Assembly (NCBI GenBank): GCA_013390375.1
Contig: JACATA010000011.1
Location: 1-39,214, forward strand
Origin: Marine Group I thaumarchaeote
Lineage (GTDB): Archaea; Thermoproteota; Nitrososphaeria; Nitrososphaerales; Nitrosopumilaceae
Direction: 5' to 3'
Length of the DNA stretch: 39,214 bases
Made by a program: the position numbers and the translations under genes. A model generated the notes under the pieces. That model did not search any database and had not been told where the DNA came from. It was given only the letters and a program-made list of their open reading frames with translations. Each line of letters begins with the position of its first letter. The first letter of the stretch is position 1. Positions 25,641 to 33,663 of the stretch are shown here, one piece after another.

Positions 25641-25648
25641 TTATTTAG
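25641..25648 (-). promoter_or_regulatory. TATA-like promoter element of hom
   Basis: CTAAATAA on the minus strand, about 26 bases before the hom ATG at 25619. It overlaps the stop codon of msrB, so hom can be transcribed independently of the thyX-msrB unit. Confidence 0.45.
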
Positions 25649-26082
25649 TCTAACTTATCTAAACGTAGAGAAACCGAGTTTATACAATATCTCAGATTAG
25701 TAGGCTGTGGACCATCATCAAAAACATGCCCTAGGTGTGAACCACATTTTTTACAGTTTACTTCAGTCCTTAACATACCGTAACTTGCATCTTTCACAAA
25801 CTCAATGTTATCATTATTTAATGCCTGAGAAAAGCTAGGCCAACCAGTTCCGGAATCAAATTTTGTTTCAGATGAAAAAAGTTCTAGACCGCAGCATGTA
25901 CATTTGTAAGTCCCTTTATCTTTACAGTCACAATAAATTCCTGTGAATGGGGCTTCGGTATTTTTTTCCCTACATATACTATATTCCTCTGGTGATAGTT
26001 GGCTTTTCCACTCATTATCTGTTTTAGAAACTTTATCATTCAATTTTTTTTCTTTTTTCTTCTGTGCGTTTCTCCGATTCAA
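25645..26082 (-). CDS. msrB: Peptide methionine-R-sulfoxide reductase MsrB
   Basis: MsrB repairs the R form of methionine sulfoxide in proteins. The domain begins at [20 protein letters not shown] and includes the zinc pairs CTCC and CKKC, the substrate block [20 protein letters not shown] and the catalytic Cys in RYCINSVSL. The long frame overlaps the ThyX-like gene by 47 bases and adds a Lys-rich start ([13 protein letters not shown]). A TTG at 26043, giving [13 protein letters not shown] and only 8 bases of overlap, may be the true start. It probably shares a transcript with the ThyX-like gene. Confidence 0.92.
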   Translation of the reverse strand: MNRRNAQKKKEKKLNDKVSKTDNEWKSQLSPEEYSICREKNTEAPFTGIYCDCKDKGTYKCTCCGLELFSSETKFDSGTGWPSFSQALNNDNIEFVKDASYGMLRTEVNCKKCGSHLGHVFDDGPQPTNLRYCINSVSLRLDKLD

Positions 26083-27652
26083 ATCTTTCTAGACCATACT
26101 CATTCAAATCAACAAATTTCATGATTTTTGATAATGTTGGATGTTTTTTGTTAATCAAGCGATACATTTCTTGTACAATCTTTCTGTAGTCTGCATGACC
26201 TTGTGGTACTGTTCTTAGTTCAATTAGGTGCGTTGCCTCTCGTAGGTTAAAGCGCATGTAATATGGATAATTGTAGGCAAAATTTACAATGTACTGGGAT
26301 TGTTCTGGAAATTTATGTCTTATTTTTTGAAAAACAGATTTGGTTAGATACATACAGTCATCAAAGTCTTTTTCGATTCCGAGTTCTATAATTTCATTCG
26401 GTGTATCAAACCCATGATCTGTTGTAAGTAACTGTCTTTCAAGTGTAAGTGCTCGATGCCTATGAAGGTCTCTAAACATTCCAAAGTTTGTTAGCAGATC
26501 AAATGTGTAACCAGTCATTTCAAAGGATCTTGGGGGTCTATGCCTTCTATTTTGTCTTGCATTGATTAGCTGTCCAATAATCTTGTTTTTTGATTTTTTA
26601 CTCATTTTTCTAACATTTTTAAAAATTTGGTCAAATGAAAGGCCAGGAGATTGTTCAAAAATTAATGCGGTGATAATACTGTTTATTGATCTTAATTCAG
26701 GCTCAAATTCTACTAATTTTACACAATTTCCAAGAATTGGTTTACCACGAATATTATTTCTAGATGCCTTGTATGAAATTTTTTTAATGTCATTGAAATA
26801 TTTTTGTAATGCCTTTCCATATTTGTCATTTGAACGACTAACAAATGATTTGATCATTTTATCCAATTCATTTTTAATTTTAGTCCCAAGTTGTTTTTCT
26901 TCAGTCAATTCAGAGCTAAAAAGAATTGTTATAAGATATTCAAACGCGCGTCCATTTCCAGTTATACCAACATTAGTTAGTGTTGATGCAGGTAACAGTC
27001 CACGTAAAACATCTAATGCCTTTGCTTTCGTTGCAGCACGATAAATCATATTAGCAGATTTTATGTCATTTTCATTCTTTAATTTAGAAATTTTCTTTTC
27101 AGTGCCATCTTGTGATTTAAATTTGTAATTTTCAATAGGATCATTTTCTCGTATGAATTTTAACATCGGCTGGACATTCTTTGCATATATGTTGAAATCC
27201 AAATTACATGATTCCAAATAGTCATCAGCAAAACGTGATTTTATTAAAACAGGTTCACGATAAAATTTGTATTTACCATTTATTTTTTTATCCCAAGCTA
27301 CATATCTTGATGATTTCTCTAAATAGGATAAACCAATTCTTCTGTCCTCAATTTTTTTCACAGCAATATTTGATAATCCCTCAATTGCAATTTGCGCACC
27401 ACCTAACTCAGCAACTGAATCGTCACCATACTCAAGTAAAACACGTTTGTAAAATTCCTCGCCACGATTTGGATTTTTTAAAAACTCGTCCAGAAACACT
27501 CTACGCATAGTTTTATCTGTCCTGCTATATCTAGACATGAGTGCACCTCGATCAACCTGCTTAGGTGTTGTAATCACAAAAACAGAATCGTCAATGTTAG
27601 AAAAATGTTTTAAAAGTTTTTTTCTTTCGGATATTGAAAATTTTTCTTGCAT
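26036..27652 (-). CDS. Tandem ThyX-like protein (538 aa), non-canonical ThyX motif
   Basis: Two ThyX-like domains appear in one chain. The first (about residues 35-275) has [50 protein letters not shown] and [20 protein letters not shown]. The second (about 310-515) has [14 protein letters not shown], the ThyX-like [15 protein letters not shown], and [16 protein letters not shown]. Normal ThyX makes dTMP with FAD and folate in about 220 residues and carries RHRx7S. Here RHR is followed by ALTLERQL, so the serine position is Leu. It may be a thymidylate synthase variant or a relative with another role. A TATA-like block lies about 26 bases upstream. The last 15 residues are very Lys/Arg/Glu-rich. 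Confidence 0.82.
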   Translation of the reverse strand: MQEKFSISERKKLLKHFSNIDDSVFVITTPKQVDRGALMSRYSRTDKTMRRVFLDEFLKNPNRGEEFYKRVLLEYGDDSVAELGGAQIAIEGLSNIAVKKIEDRRIGLSYLEKSSRYVAWDKKINGKYKFYREPVLIKSRFADDYLESCNLDFNIYAKNVQPMLKFIRENDPIENYKFKSQDGTEKKISKLKNENDIKSANMIYRAATKAKALDVLRGLLPASTLTNVGITGNGRAFEYLITILFSSELTEEKQLGTKIKNELDKMIKSFVSRSNDKYGKALQKYFNDIKKISYKASRNNIRGKPILGNCVKLVEFEPELRSINSIITALIFEQSPGLSFDQIFKNVRKMSKKSKNKIIGQLINARQNRRHRPPRSFEMTGYTFDLLTNFGMFRDLHRHRALTLERQLLTTDHGFDTPNEIIELGIEKDFDDCMYLTKSVFQKIRHKFPEQSQYIVNFAYNYPYYMRFNLREATHLIELRTVPQGHADYRKIVQEMYRLINKKHPTLSKIMKFVDLNEYGLERFESEKRTEEKRKKIE

Positions 27653-27671
27653 TGTATAATCAGTATTTGTG

Positions 27672-27684
27672 ATTATAATAAATT
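27672..27684 (-). promoter_or_regulatory. TATA-like promoter element of the ThyX-like gene
   Basis: AT-only block (AATTTATTATAAT on the minus strand) centred about 26 bases before the ATG at 27652, consistent with a leaderless start. Confidence 0.5.
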
Positions 27685-27743
27685 ATATTGAAATGGAAAG
27701 CATGACCAATCTTGATCGCAAGAATTGCTTGTAATTATCTAGA

Positions 27744-28064
27744 CTAGTTTTCACTTTCTGAGTTTTCTTTTGTTTCGTTGATGTGAATCAAATCAGGTGA
27801 TTTTGGTTGTTGTGGTTTTGATTGCCATCTTAGCAGCACATCTTTGAATTTGTTTGCCTCATCCTCGTTGTCAGTATACATTATTGTTGTAACCCATCTA
27901 CCTTTGCCAGCAGGTCCACCAATAGAGTTCATCCAGAAATCACTTGGTAATGATTTCAGCGCCTTATTATCAGGGTCACGACTTAGATCAGTCCATCTTT
28001 TTGCAACAAATGCCAGAATTTGATTTAACTCGTTTTTGTCAATCATGTTATGTATTGTAGGCAT
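27744..28064 (-). CDS. Small soluble protein of unknown function (106 aa)
   Basis: I do not recognise a family. The first 90 residues look like a compact domain: a helix (DKNELNQILAFVAKRWTDLS), a Gly/Pro-rich loop (SIGGPAGKGRWVTTIMYTD) and a second helix (EDEANKFKDVLLRWQ). The end, from SKPQQPKSPDLIH onward, is polar and likely disordered. No Cys or metal motif and no signal peptide is present. A TATA-like GGTATATAG lies about 24 bases before the ATG, and codon use is like that of its neighbours, so it is probably a real gene. The 118-base gap to cdvA on the other strand holds the two promoters. Confidence 0.7.
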   Translation of the reverse strand: MPTIHNMIDKNELNQILAFVAKRWTDLSRDPDNKALKSLPSDFWMNSIGGPAGKGRWVTTIMYTDNEDEANKFKDVLLRWQSKPQQPKSPDLIHINETKENSESEN

Positions 28065-28182
28065 TACAATTTTAAAATTGTGACTATATACCTATCATTC
28101 TATTATTAGTTAATTTCTTCTTACAAAAGCAGGAAACGATTTTTACACCTTGTAGGTTATATGGTAATTTACATTATCGCTT

Positions 28183-29001
28183 ATGACCAAGGATGAGGTT
28201 TCAATCATTGGTAAGCTTGTGAAGGATATGTATGGTACTACTATTGGGAATGTACTGGGTACACTCACTCACATAGATGGTAGAATTCAGACAGTTGGTA
28301 TCGATTGTGGCTCAGAAGGACTCAAACAAATTCCATACGAGCAGCTTGTGTTACAAGGAGATGTTGTGATCTATATTCCGGGATGGAGAATAGATGCACA
28401 AAAGATTTTGAGAGAAAAGAGGCTTACACTTTCACGTCTTAAGGCATTGATGGATATTTTATCAGAAAATGACGCAATGCAATCTGATGCTGACGTAATT
28501 CATGATACATACAAAACAAAATTGATGGAATTAGATGAGGCAGAATCAAAAGTAAGAGATGAATTATCAACACGTTTAGAAGAATTAGATAGCCAAGAAA
28601 ATGTAGTTAAAGTAATGTTGTTTGATGCAAAAGTACAGTTCAAAAGTGAGGAAATCACTGATTCTACATTTGAAACCATACAGAAACACTGCAACAACCT
28701 TCTTGAACGATTATCACATGAAAGAGTTGAAATTAATAATGTACAAAGACGTATTGAAGAATTATCGTTGGAAAGTATAGAATTAACTCAACCTAAAAAA
28801 GAAATGATACAAGAATCTGCTATTTCCTATCTTGGTTCATCAGGCCATACTATAACTGAACATGCAAACATTTTACCAGAACCTCCAATAGAAAATTCAG
28901 AATCACCTATTCAAGCCTTTACTGAAGAGCAAGACGAACATGAAGATTCACCAGAATCTAGCGAGTCTAATTGTATGTCTAGAACTGAATGCAATAACTA
29001 A
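28183..29001 (+). CDS. cdvA: CdvA-like cell division protein (PRC-barrel plus coiled coil)
   Basis: CdvA starts the ESCRT-III-like (Cdv) division machinery of Thermoproteota and Nitrososphaerota, binding membrane or DNA and recruiting CdvB. Residues about 8-70 form a PRC-barrel (GKLVKDMYGTTIGNVLGTLT, then VVIYIPGWRIDA), as in Sulfolobus CdvA. Residues about 80-200 are a long coiled coil (LDEAESKVRDELSTRLEELD). The last 70 residues are acidic and low in complexity (EEQDEHEDSPESSES) and would be expected to carry the CdvB-binding peptide, which I cannot point to with confidence. At 272 residues the size fits. No cdvB or cdvC is adjacent; acs follows 84 bases later. Confidence 0.82.
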   Translation: MTKDEVSIIGKLVKDMYGTTIGNVLGTLTHIDGRIQTVGIDCGSEGLKQIPYEQLVLQGDVVIYIPGWRIDAQKILREKRLTLSRLKALMDILSENDAMQSDADVIHDTYKTKLMELDEAESKVRDELSTRLEELDSQENVVKVMLFDAKVQFKSEEITDSTFETIQKHCNNLLERLSHERVEINNVQRRIEELSLESIELTQPKKEMIQESAISYLGSSGHTITEHANILPEPPIENSESPIQAFTEEQDEHEDSPESSESNCMSRTECNN

Positions 29002-29085
29002 CTCTAGTCTTTTAACTACAGCTTAAACCTCACATACATCTATTAACACTTAGAAATAACTTACTCATATTATAATTGAAAACAA

Positions 29086-31008
29086 ATGAGTGATGATTCC
29101 TATGAGATTAGTTTGGGAAATTTTGATACAGAAACCAGAGGAAGATCAAATTTAGATCAAGTTTTATTTTGGGATGAGCAAGCAAAAAAACTTTCATGGT
29201 TTAAACAATGGACAAAAACTCTTGAATGGAATTCACCATTTGCTAAGTGGTTCATTGGTGGTGAGATCAATGCATCTTACAACACACTTGATGTACATCA
29301 GAATAACATAGCAAAGAAACCTGCAATACTCTGGGAAGGGGAGGATGGCACTCGTAGAACAATAACTTATGCAGATCTTTACACTGATGTTTGTAAATTT
29401 GCAAATGCCCTAAAATCACTTGGAGTCAGAAAAGGTGATCGTGTTACAATTTATCTTCCTATGGTGCCCGAACTCCCAATTACTATGCTTGCCTGTGCCA
29501 GAATAGGGGCCATTCATACAGTTGTATTTTCTGGCTTCAGTGCAGCCTCATTAAGAGACAGAATTGATGATTCAAAATCTAAGGTAATCGTTACTGCTGA
29601 CGTGGGGTACAGAAGAGGCAGTTCAATGGATCTAAAAGGGATTATTGACGAATCGATAAGCGGACTTAATTTTGTAGAACATGTTGTAGTTTTAAAAAGA
29701 GCCGAAGGAAATTTACAACTTGGTCCAAAAGATAGTCTTTGGCATGAATTAATGAAAGGTTCATCTGATAAATGTGAACCAGAGCATCTTGAGAGTAATC
29801 ATCCACTTTTCATTTTGTATACTTCAGGAACAACTGGGAAACCGAAGGGTGTACTCCATGGGACGGGTGGATACCTTACGCATTTGAATTCAACATTCCA
29901 ATGGGCATTTGATATCAAAGATTCAGACATCTTTTTTTGTACCGCAGATATTGGGTGGGTTACAGGCCATAGCTATGTGGTATATGGACCACTTCTTCAT
30001 GGAGCAACTGAAATAATGTATGAGGGCGTACCTGATTATCCTGATACATCAAGAATATGGGATATCATTGATAGATATGGTGTAACAATTTTTTATACCA
30101 CGCCAACTGCGCTCAGAATGTTCATGAAGTTTGGTGATGCTATTCCAAACTCGTTCAAACTTTCATCCCTTAGACTCCTGGGAACAGTTGGAGAACCAAT
30201 AAATCCTGAGGTCTGGATTTGGTACTTTAAGACAATTGGAAAATCAAAATGTCCAATAGTTGATACATGGTGGCAAACTGAAACAGGTGGCATGATGCTT
30301 TCTCCATTACCAGGTCTTGAAACAATCCCACTCAAACCTGGATCAGCTACAAGATCAATACCCGGTGTTGATATTGCGGTAGTTGATGAAGAAGGTAATG
30401 AAGTGGGGTCCAACATAAAGGGGTACTTGGTAATAAGGAAACCCTGGCCCGGAATGTTACTTACACTATGGGGAGATGATGAAAAATACAAGAATGTTTA
30501 CTGGTCAAAATTTCAGGACAATTATTATCCTGGAGATTATGCGATAAAAGATTCTGACGGATATTTTTGGCTTCTGGGTCGTGCTGATGACATACTAAAA
30601 GTTGCAGGACATCGTATTGGAACTGCAGAGCTAGAAAACAGCCTAGTTTCACATGGCGATGTTGTAGAAGCCGCCGTATGTGGAATTCCTGATGAGATAA
30701 AAGGTGAAGTCATAGTGGCGTTTGTAATTTTGAAGCAGGATGCAAAAAACGATACAGATTCATTACGAACAGAACTCATAGAAACTGTTAGGAATGGGAT
30801 TGGACCAATTGCTACTCCACAGCAGATCTATTTTGTAACCAAATTACCAAAAACCCGAAGTGGTAAAATAATGAGACGTGTGTTAAAAGCAATTGCAAGC
30901 AATGAAAAGATTGGAGATGTTAGTACCTTAGAGGATGGCACTGCTGTTAAAGATGTCCAAGACGCGTTTACTGAACTTCAGAGCGCAGTTAGAAAAAATA
31001 AAAGTTAG
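29086..31008 (+). CDS. acs: Acetyl-CoA synthetase, AMP-forming
   Basis: This enzyme activates acetate, or a related short acid, to its CoA thioester with ATP via an acyl-adenylate. Motifs: P-loop-like YTSGTTGKPKGVLHGTGGYL, DIGWVTGHSYVVYGPL, DTWWQTETGGMM, the hinge region GRADDILKVAGHRIGTAELE, and the C-terminal KTRSGKIMRR with the Lys that is acetylated in bacterial Acs. The 640-residue length and the WFIGGEINASYNTLD opening are typical. In this kind of autotroph it might also handle propionate-type acids of the 3-hydroxypropionate/4-hydroxybutyrate cycle, so the substrate is not certain. Confidence 0.93.
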   Translation: MSDDSYEISLGNFDTETRGRSNLDQVLFWDEQAKKLSWFKQWTKTLEWNSPFAKWFIGGEINASYNTLDVHQNNIAKKPAILWEGEDGTRRTITYADLYTDVCKFANALKSLGVRKGDRVTIYLPMVPELPITMLACARIGAIHTVVFSGFSAASLRDRIDDSKSKVIVTADVGYRRGSSMDLKGIIDESISGLNFVEHVVVLKRAEGNLQLGPKDSLWHELMKGSSDKCEPEHLESNHPLFILYTSGTTGKPKGVLHGTGGYLTHLNSTFQWAFDIKDSDIFFCTADIGWVTGHSYVVYGPLLHGATEIMYEGVPDYPDTSRIWDIIDRYGVTIFYTTPTALRMFMKFGDAIPNSFKLSSLRLLGTVGEPINPEVWIWYFKTIGKSKCPIVDTWWQTETGGMMLSPLPGLETIPLKPGSATRSIPGVDIAVVDEEGNEVGSNIKGYLVIRKPWPGMLLTLWGDDEKYKNVYWSKFQDNYYPGDYAIKDSDGYFWLLGRADDILKVAGHRIGTAELENSLVSHGDVVEAAVCGIPDEIKGEVIVAFVILKQDAKNDTDSLRTELIETVRNGIGPIATPQQIYFVTKLPKTRSGKIMRRVLKAIASNEKIGDVSTLEDGTAVKDVQDAFTELQSAVRKNKS

Positions 31009-31013
31009 AAAAA

Positions 31014-31376
31014 TCAGGCATTACTTTTCGTTATCTCACAGTATTTATTACTGCCTTCAAAGAATTTTACACCGTAGATTGGAATTTTATCCTTCAAATT
31101 TTCAAAAATCCACATAGCTATATTTTCTGATGTAGGAAAATCAAACATGCTGTCAAGATTTGTATGATCTAGTTGTTGGATAGTTTTCCAACATATTTTT
31201 TTCATTTCATCAAACTCTATTACCATATTATCCTCATATGTTGAACCAGTTTTTAATTCACCAGATGCTTCGACAATTATTCTAGCTGTATGTCCATGCG
31301 GTTTTCCACATTTTGGGTGACCTTTTAAAGTATGAGCAAAATCTATCTCAAATTCTACGCCAATTTTTGTTTGCAT
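31014..31376 (-). CDS. 6-pyruvoyl-tetrahydropterin synthase / QueD family protein
   Basis: The 120-residue protein has the T-fold of PTPS/QueD enzymes, which act on dihydroneopterin triphosphate in pterin or 7-deazaguanine (queuosine/archaeosine) synthesis. Zinc ligands are the His in FEIDFAHTL and the pair in PHGHTA; the catalytic Cys is in PKCGKPHGH; the late Asp-His is in QLDHTNLD; the substrate-binding Glu is in KFFEGSNKYCEI. The CxxxHGH spacing is that of QueD, so archaeosine precursor synthesis is likely, but the paralogous PTPS types are not separable by eye. It converges with acs, 5 bases apart. Confidence 0.87.
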   Translation of the reverse strand: MQTKIGVEFEIDFAHTLKGHPKCGKPHGHTARIIVEASGELKTGSTYEDNMVIEFDEMKKICWKTIQQLDHTNLDSMFDFPTSENIAMWIFENLKDKIPIYGVKFFEGSNKYCEITKSNA

Positions 31377-31427
31377 GGTCTATGAATATTTTTAGGGTTT
31401 GAAATACCTAGCGAATTAGATAGTCCG

Positions 31428-31649
31428 TTACATATTTTTTTTAAGATTTTTAGTATATTCCCTGTAAGTTTCGAGGAGATTTAAGCAACAAACATTCATC
31501 TTCTGCAGTTTTTGATATGCAGGATTTTCAATTGCCATGTCTTTTGTTGATTCATATTTTTTAAAATCAGCAAAAAGAGCAGAAAGTTCTTTTTCAAGAA
31601 CGTCAATTTTTGTCTCGATTTTTAATAACTCATAACCCTTTGGTTCCAT
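31428..31649 (-). CDS. Small coiled-coil protein, unknown function (73 aa)
   Basis: The protein is almost wholly helical by composition: LLKIETKIDVLEKELSALFA at the start and LNLLETYREYTKNLKK at the end, with heptad-like spacing that suggests a short coiled coil or helical hairpin. Two adjacent cysteines (VCC) sit in the second helix. No signal peptide is seen. I cannot name a function. A strong TATA-like box lies 27 bases before the ATG, which supports the gene being real. It is divergent from the Lrp-like RAM gene, with two promoters in the 83-base gap. Confidence 0.65.
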   Translation of the reverse strand: MEPKGYELLKIETKIDVLEKELSALFADFKKYESTKDMAIENPAYQKLQKMNVCCLNLLETYREYTKNLKKNM

Positions 31650-31670
31650 TTTGATTTAATACACATTTAA

Positions 31671-31684
31671 CATTATAAAAAATC
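31671..31684 (-). promoter_or_regulatory. TATA-like promoter element of the 73-aa coiled-coil gene
   Basis: GATTTTTTATAATG on the minus strand, centred about 27 bases before the ATG at 31649. Confidence 0.5.
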
Positions 31685-31703
31685 TTATAGAATCACATCT
31701 CAG

Positions 31704-31712
31704 GTTAAATAT
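31704..31712 (+). promoter_or_regulatory. TATA-like promoter element of the RAM-domain gene
   Basis: GTTAAATAT, centred about 25 bases before the ATG at 31733, back to back with the divergent element at 31671-31684. Confidence 0.45.
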
Positions 31713-31732
31713 CTGTATGATGTGGGGTATCT

Positions 31733-31972
31733 ATGGCAGAGGCATACATCTTAATCAATTGTGAGATTGGTTCAGAGGAAGATGTCATAACTGCACTGAA
31801 AAACATCGATAGTATAAAAGAAGTTCATGGTACATTTGGTGCTTACGACATACTGGCTAAGATTGAATCTCCTCAGGTTGAGGATTTACGTGAAACTATA
31901 ACTTGGAAAATACGCAAAATAGATAAAATTCGTTCAACATTAACCCTGATGGGTATTGAAGGACAGAGTTAA
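31733..31972 (+). CDS. Stand-alone Lrp/AsnC ligand-binding (RAM) domain protein
   Basis: The 79-residue protein consists of just the effector-binding domain of Lrp/AsnC regulators: AYILINCEIGSEEDVITALK, then VHGTFGAYDILAKIES, then an end with RKIDKIRSTLTLMGIE. There is no helix-turn-helix, so it cannot bind DNA alone in the usual way. Such single domains form oligomers that bind amino acids and may tune full-length Lrp proteins or enzymes; no partner is visible here. It has its own TATA-like box and no downstream gene in close spacing. Confidence 0.88.
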   Translation: MAEAYILINCEIGSEEDVITALKNIDSIKEVHGTFGAYDILAKIESPQVEDLRETITWKIRKIDKIRSTLTLMGIEGQS

Positions 31973-32026
31973 GCAGTAACTTCTAATATTAATTGTATTT
32001 TAATTGCATATCATAGTGGATAGGAT

Positions 32027-32584
32027 TTGAATGTATTTGATTTAGCAGAACAGAATTTTTTAATTACATTTGCTGCAGTTTTAGGAATTGGCTTACTGCA
32101 GGGCGCAATATTGGGTAGAGGTATTCGTAATCGCTTTCCAAGCTTAAAAAGGCATGCACAAATTGTTTCATCCTCATTACTAGCACTTTTTTTCATTAAT
32201 GCAATACTTAGCGTACTGAAATTTGCCGATCCAATCAAATTTTCTATATCTGAATTCATTATTCCAACCACAACTGATGAAGCATTCCTATTAGTTCTTA
32301 ATCTTATAGGTGTAAATACAGGAGTAGGAACTGTTATTGCAACATTTATTTCTGTTACACTAATTATATTTTTGAGATTTGCTGATATACATAACATTGC
32401 AAGATATTTTATTTTTATTTTGAGTTCTATAGTTTTAATTGCATCATTACTTGGGAAATTTACAGATTTTGTTCCAACTACATTCCAGATAATGCTTTAT
32501 GCCTTTTATCAATTAGGAATTACGTTTGGAATATTTTTTATAACTCGTCGCAAGGAATCTGACGTATTATCAGAAATCAAATGA
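32027..32584 (+). CDS. Multi-spanning membrane protein of unknown function (185 aa)
   Basis: Around five or six hydrophobic segments are visible: about residues 8-27 (FLITFAAVLGIGLLQGAIL), 45-62 (VSSSLLALFFINAILSVL), 80-95 and 98-116 (VGTVIATFISVTLIIFL), 125-143 (YFIFILSSIVLIASLLG) and 155-173 (IMLYAFYQLGITFGIFF). Basic loops (RGIRNRFPSLKRHA) probably lie inside. I recognise no family and see no catalytic motif. Start is TTG at 32027 (NVFDLAEQN), with no nearby ATG in frame. It converges with tfb over a 50-base AT-rich gap. Confidence 0.72.
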   Translation: MNVFDLAEQNFLITFAAVLGIGLLQGAILGRGIRNRFPSLKRHAQIVSSSLLALFFINAILSVLKFADPIKFSISEFIIPTTTDEAFLLVLNLIGVNTGVGTVIATFISVTLIIFLRFADIHNIARYFIFILSSIVLIASLLGKFTDFVPTTFQIMLYAFYQLGITFGIFFITRRKESDVLSEIK

Positions 32585-32634
32585 TTTGTTATATATTTTT
32601 TAAATGAATGATTAGAAAATAAAATATTATTATA

Positions 32635-33537
32635 TTATAAGAGTTTTTTTAGCCCTGCACATCTATTTCTAATCGTAACTTCAGTAACACCAGAGGCAAT
32701 TGATATTTCTTTTTGTGTTTTACTTCCACCTGATGAAATACAAGCAAGGTATAATGCAGCAGCAGCAATTCCCATAGGATCTTTTCCTGCTACTATGCCA
32801 AGCTTCTTAGCTTTGTTTAGTATATTGATTGCTTTTCGTTTGGTCTTCTCACCCAGTCCTGCAATACTTGCAATTCTAGATACACCTTTAACGGGATCTG
32901 GTACAGGTATTTTAAGATCAAGTTCTCTGAAAATCAGTCTATAGCATCTGGCAACGTCTTTTCTTCTGATATTTATTCCATTTGCAATATCATCTAATGT
33001 TCTTGATGTCTCTGTGTTTCTACATGAAGCATAAATGCAGGCAGCTACCAAACCATGAATCGATCTACCTTTGACAAGCTTCCTTTCAATTGCTTTTCTA
33101 TAGATGTATGCTGCCTTCTCAATTACTGGATCTGAAATGGAAAGTTTGGCTTTCATTTTATCCATCTCGCTTAGTGCTTGGCGAAGGTTTCTTTCTGCTG
33201 ATGTGTGAGCTTGAGAACGACTATCCCATGTTCTAAGCCTCTCTATAGATTTTTTCATAGATGAATCTAATGGTTTACCGGTTGAATCCTTATTTTGTTG
33301 TCCAATGATAGTTGAAAGACCCATATCGTGTATTGTAATTGATGTGCCAGCACCAACACGACTTCTATCTGTACCATCATTTGAAAATGAACGCCACTCA
33401 GGTCCGCCCTCAATGAGCTTTTCCGGCATGACAAATCCACAGAAACTGCAGAATAGCTCTCCTGTATTATTATCCAAGATCATTTTTGCTTTAGTACATG
33501 ATGGACAACGTTGTTTTGTAATTGGTACGTCTTCCAT
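32635..33537 (-). CDS. tfb: Transcription initiation factor IIB (TFB)
   Basis: TFB bridges TBP-bound promoter DNA and RNA polymerase. The N-terminal zinc ribbon has Cys11-x2-Cys14 and Cys30-x2-Cys33, followed by the B-reader/linker region (GPEWRSFSNDGTDRSRVGAG). Two cyclin-like repeats follow, with GRSIHGLVAACIYASCRNTE in the first and KDPMGIAAAALYLAC in the second, and a recognition helix KTQKEISIASGVTEVTIRNR near the end for the BRE element. At 300 residues it is full-length. This phylum typically carries several tfb paralogues, so no number is assigned. A TATA-like block lies about 28 bases before the ATG. Confidence 0.96.
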   Translation of the reverse strand: MEDVPITKQRCPSCTKAKMILDNNTGELFCSFCGFVMPEKLIEGGPEWRSFSNDGTDRSRVGAGTSITIHDMGLSTIIGQQNKDSTGKPLDSSMKKSIERLRTWDSRSQAHTSAERNLRQALSEMDKMKAKLSISDPVIEKAAYIYRKAIERKLVKGRSIHGLVAACIYASCRNTETSRTLDDIANGINIRRKDVARCYRLIFRELDLKIPVPDPVKGVSRIASIAGLGEKTKRKAINILNKAKKLGIVAGKDPMGIAAAALYLACISSGGSKTQKEISIASGVTEVTIRNRCAGLKKLL

Positions 33538-33560
33538 TTCTACTTATAATTACATAATTA

Positions 33561-33570
33561 TAATATAAAT
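33561..33570 (-). promoter_or_regulatory. TATA-like promoter element of tfb
   Basis: ATTTATATTA on the minus strand, centred about 28 bases before the ATG at 33537. The remaining gap up to 33663 is AT-rich with nothing else I can support. Confidence 0.5.
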
Positions 33571-33663
33571 GATGATTGCTACTCATTCGTGTTTATTTGT
33601 ATGTAGCTAAAGCTAATTTACTCTCATTTTATAGAATATGTTTTTGTTTTATGTTTTCATTTT

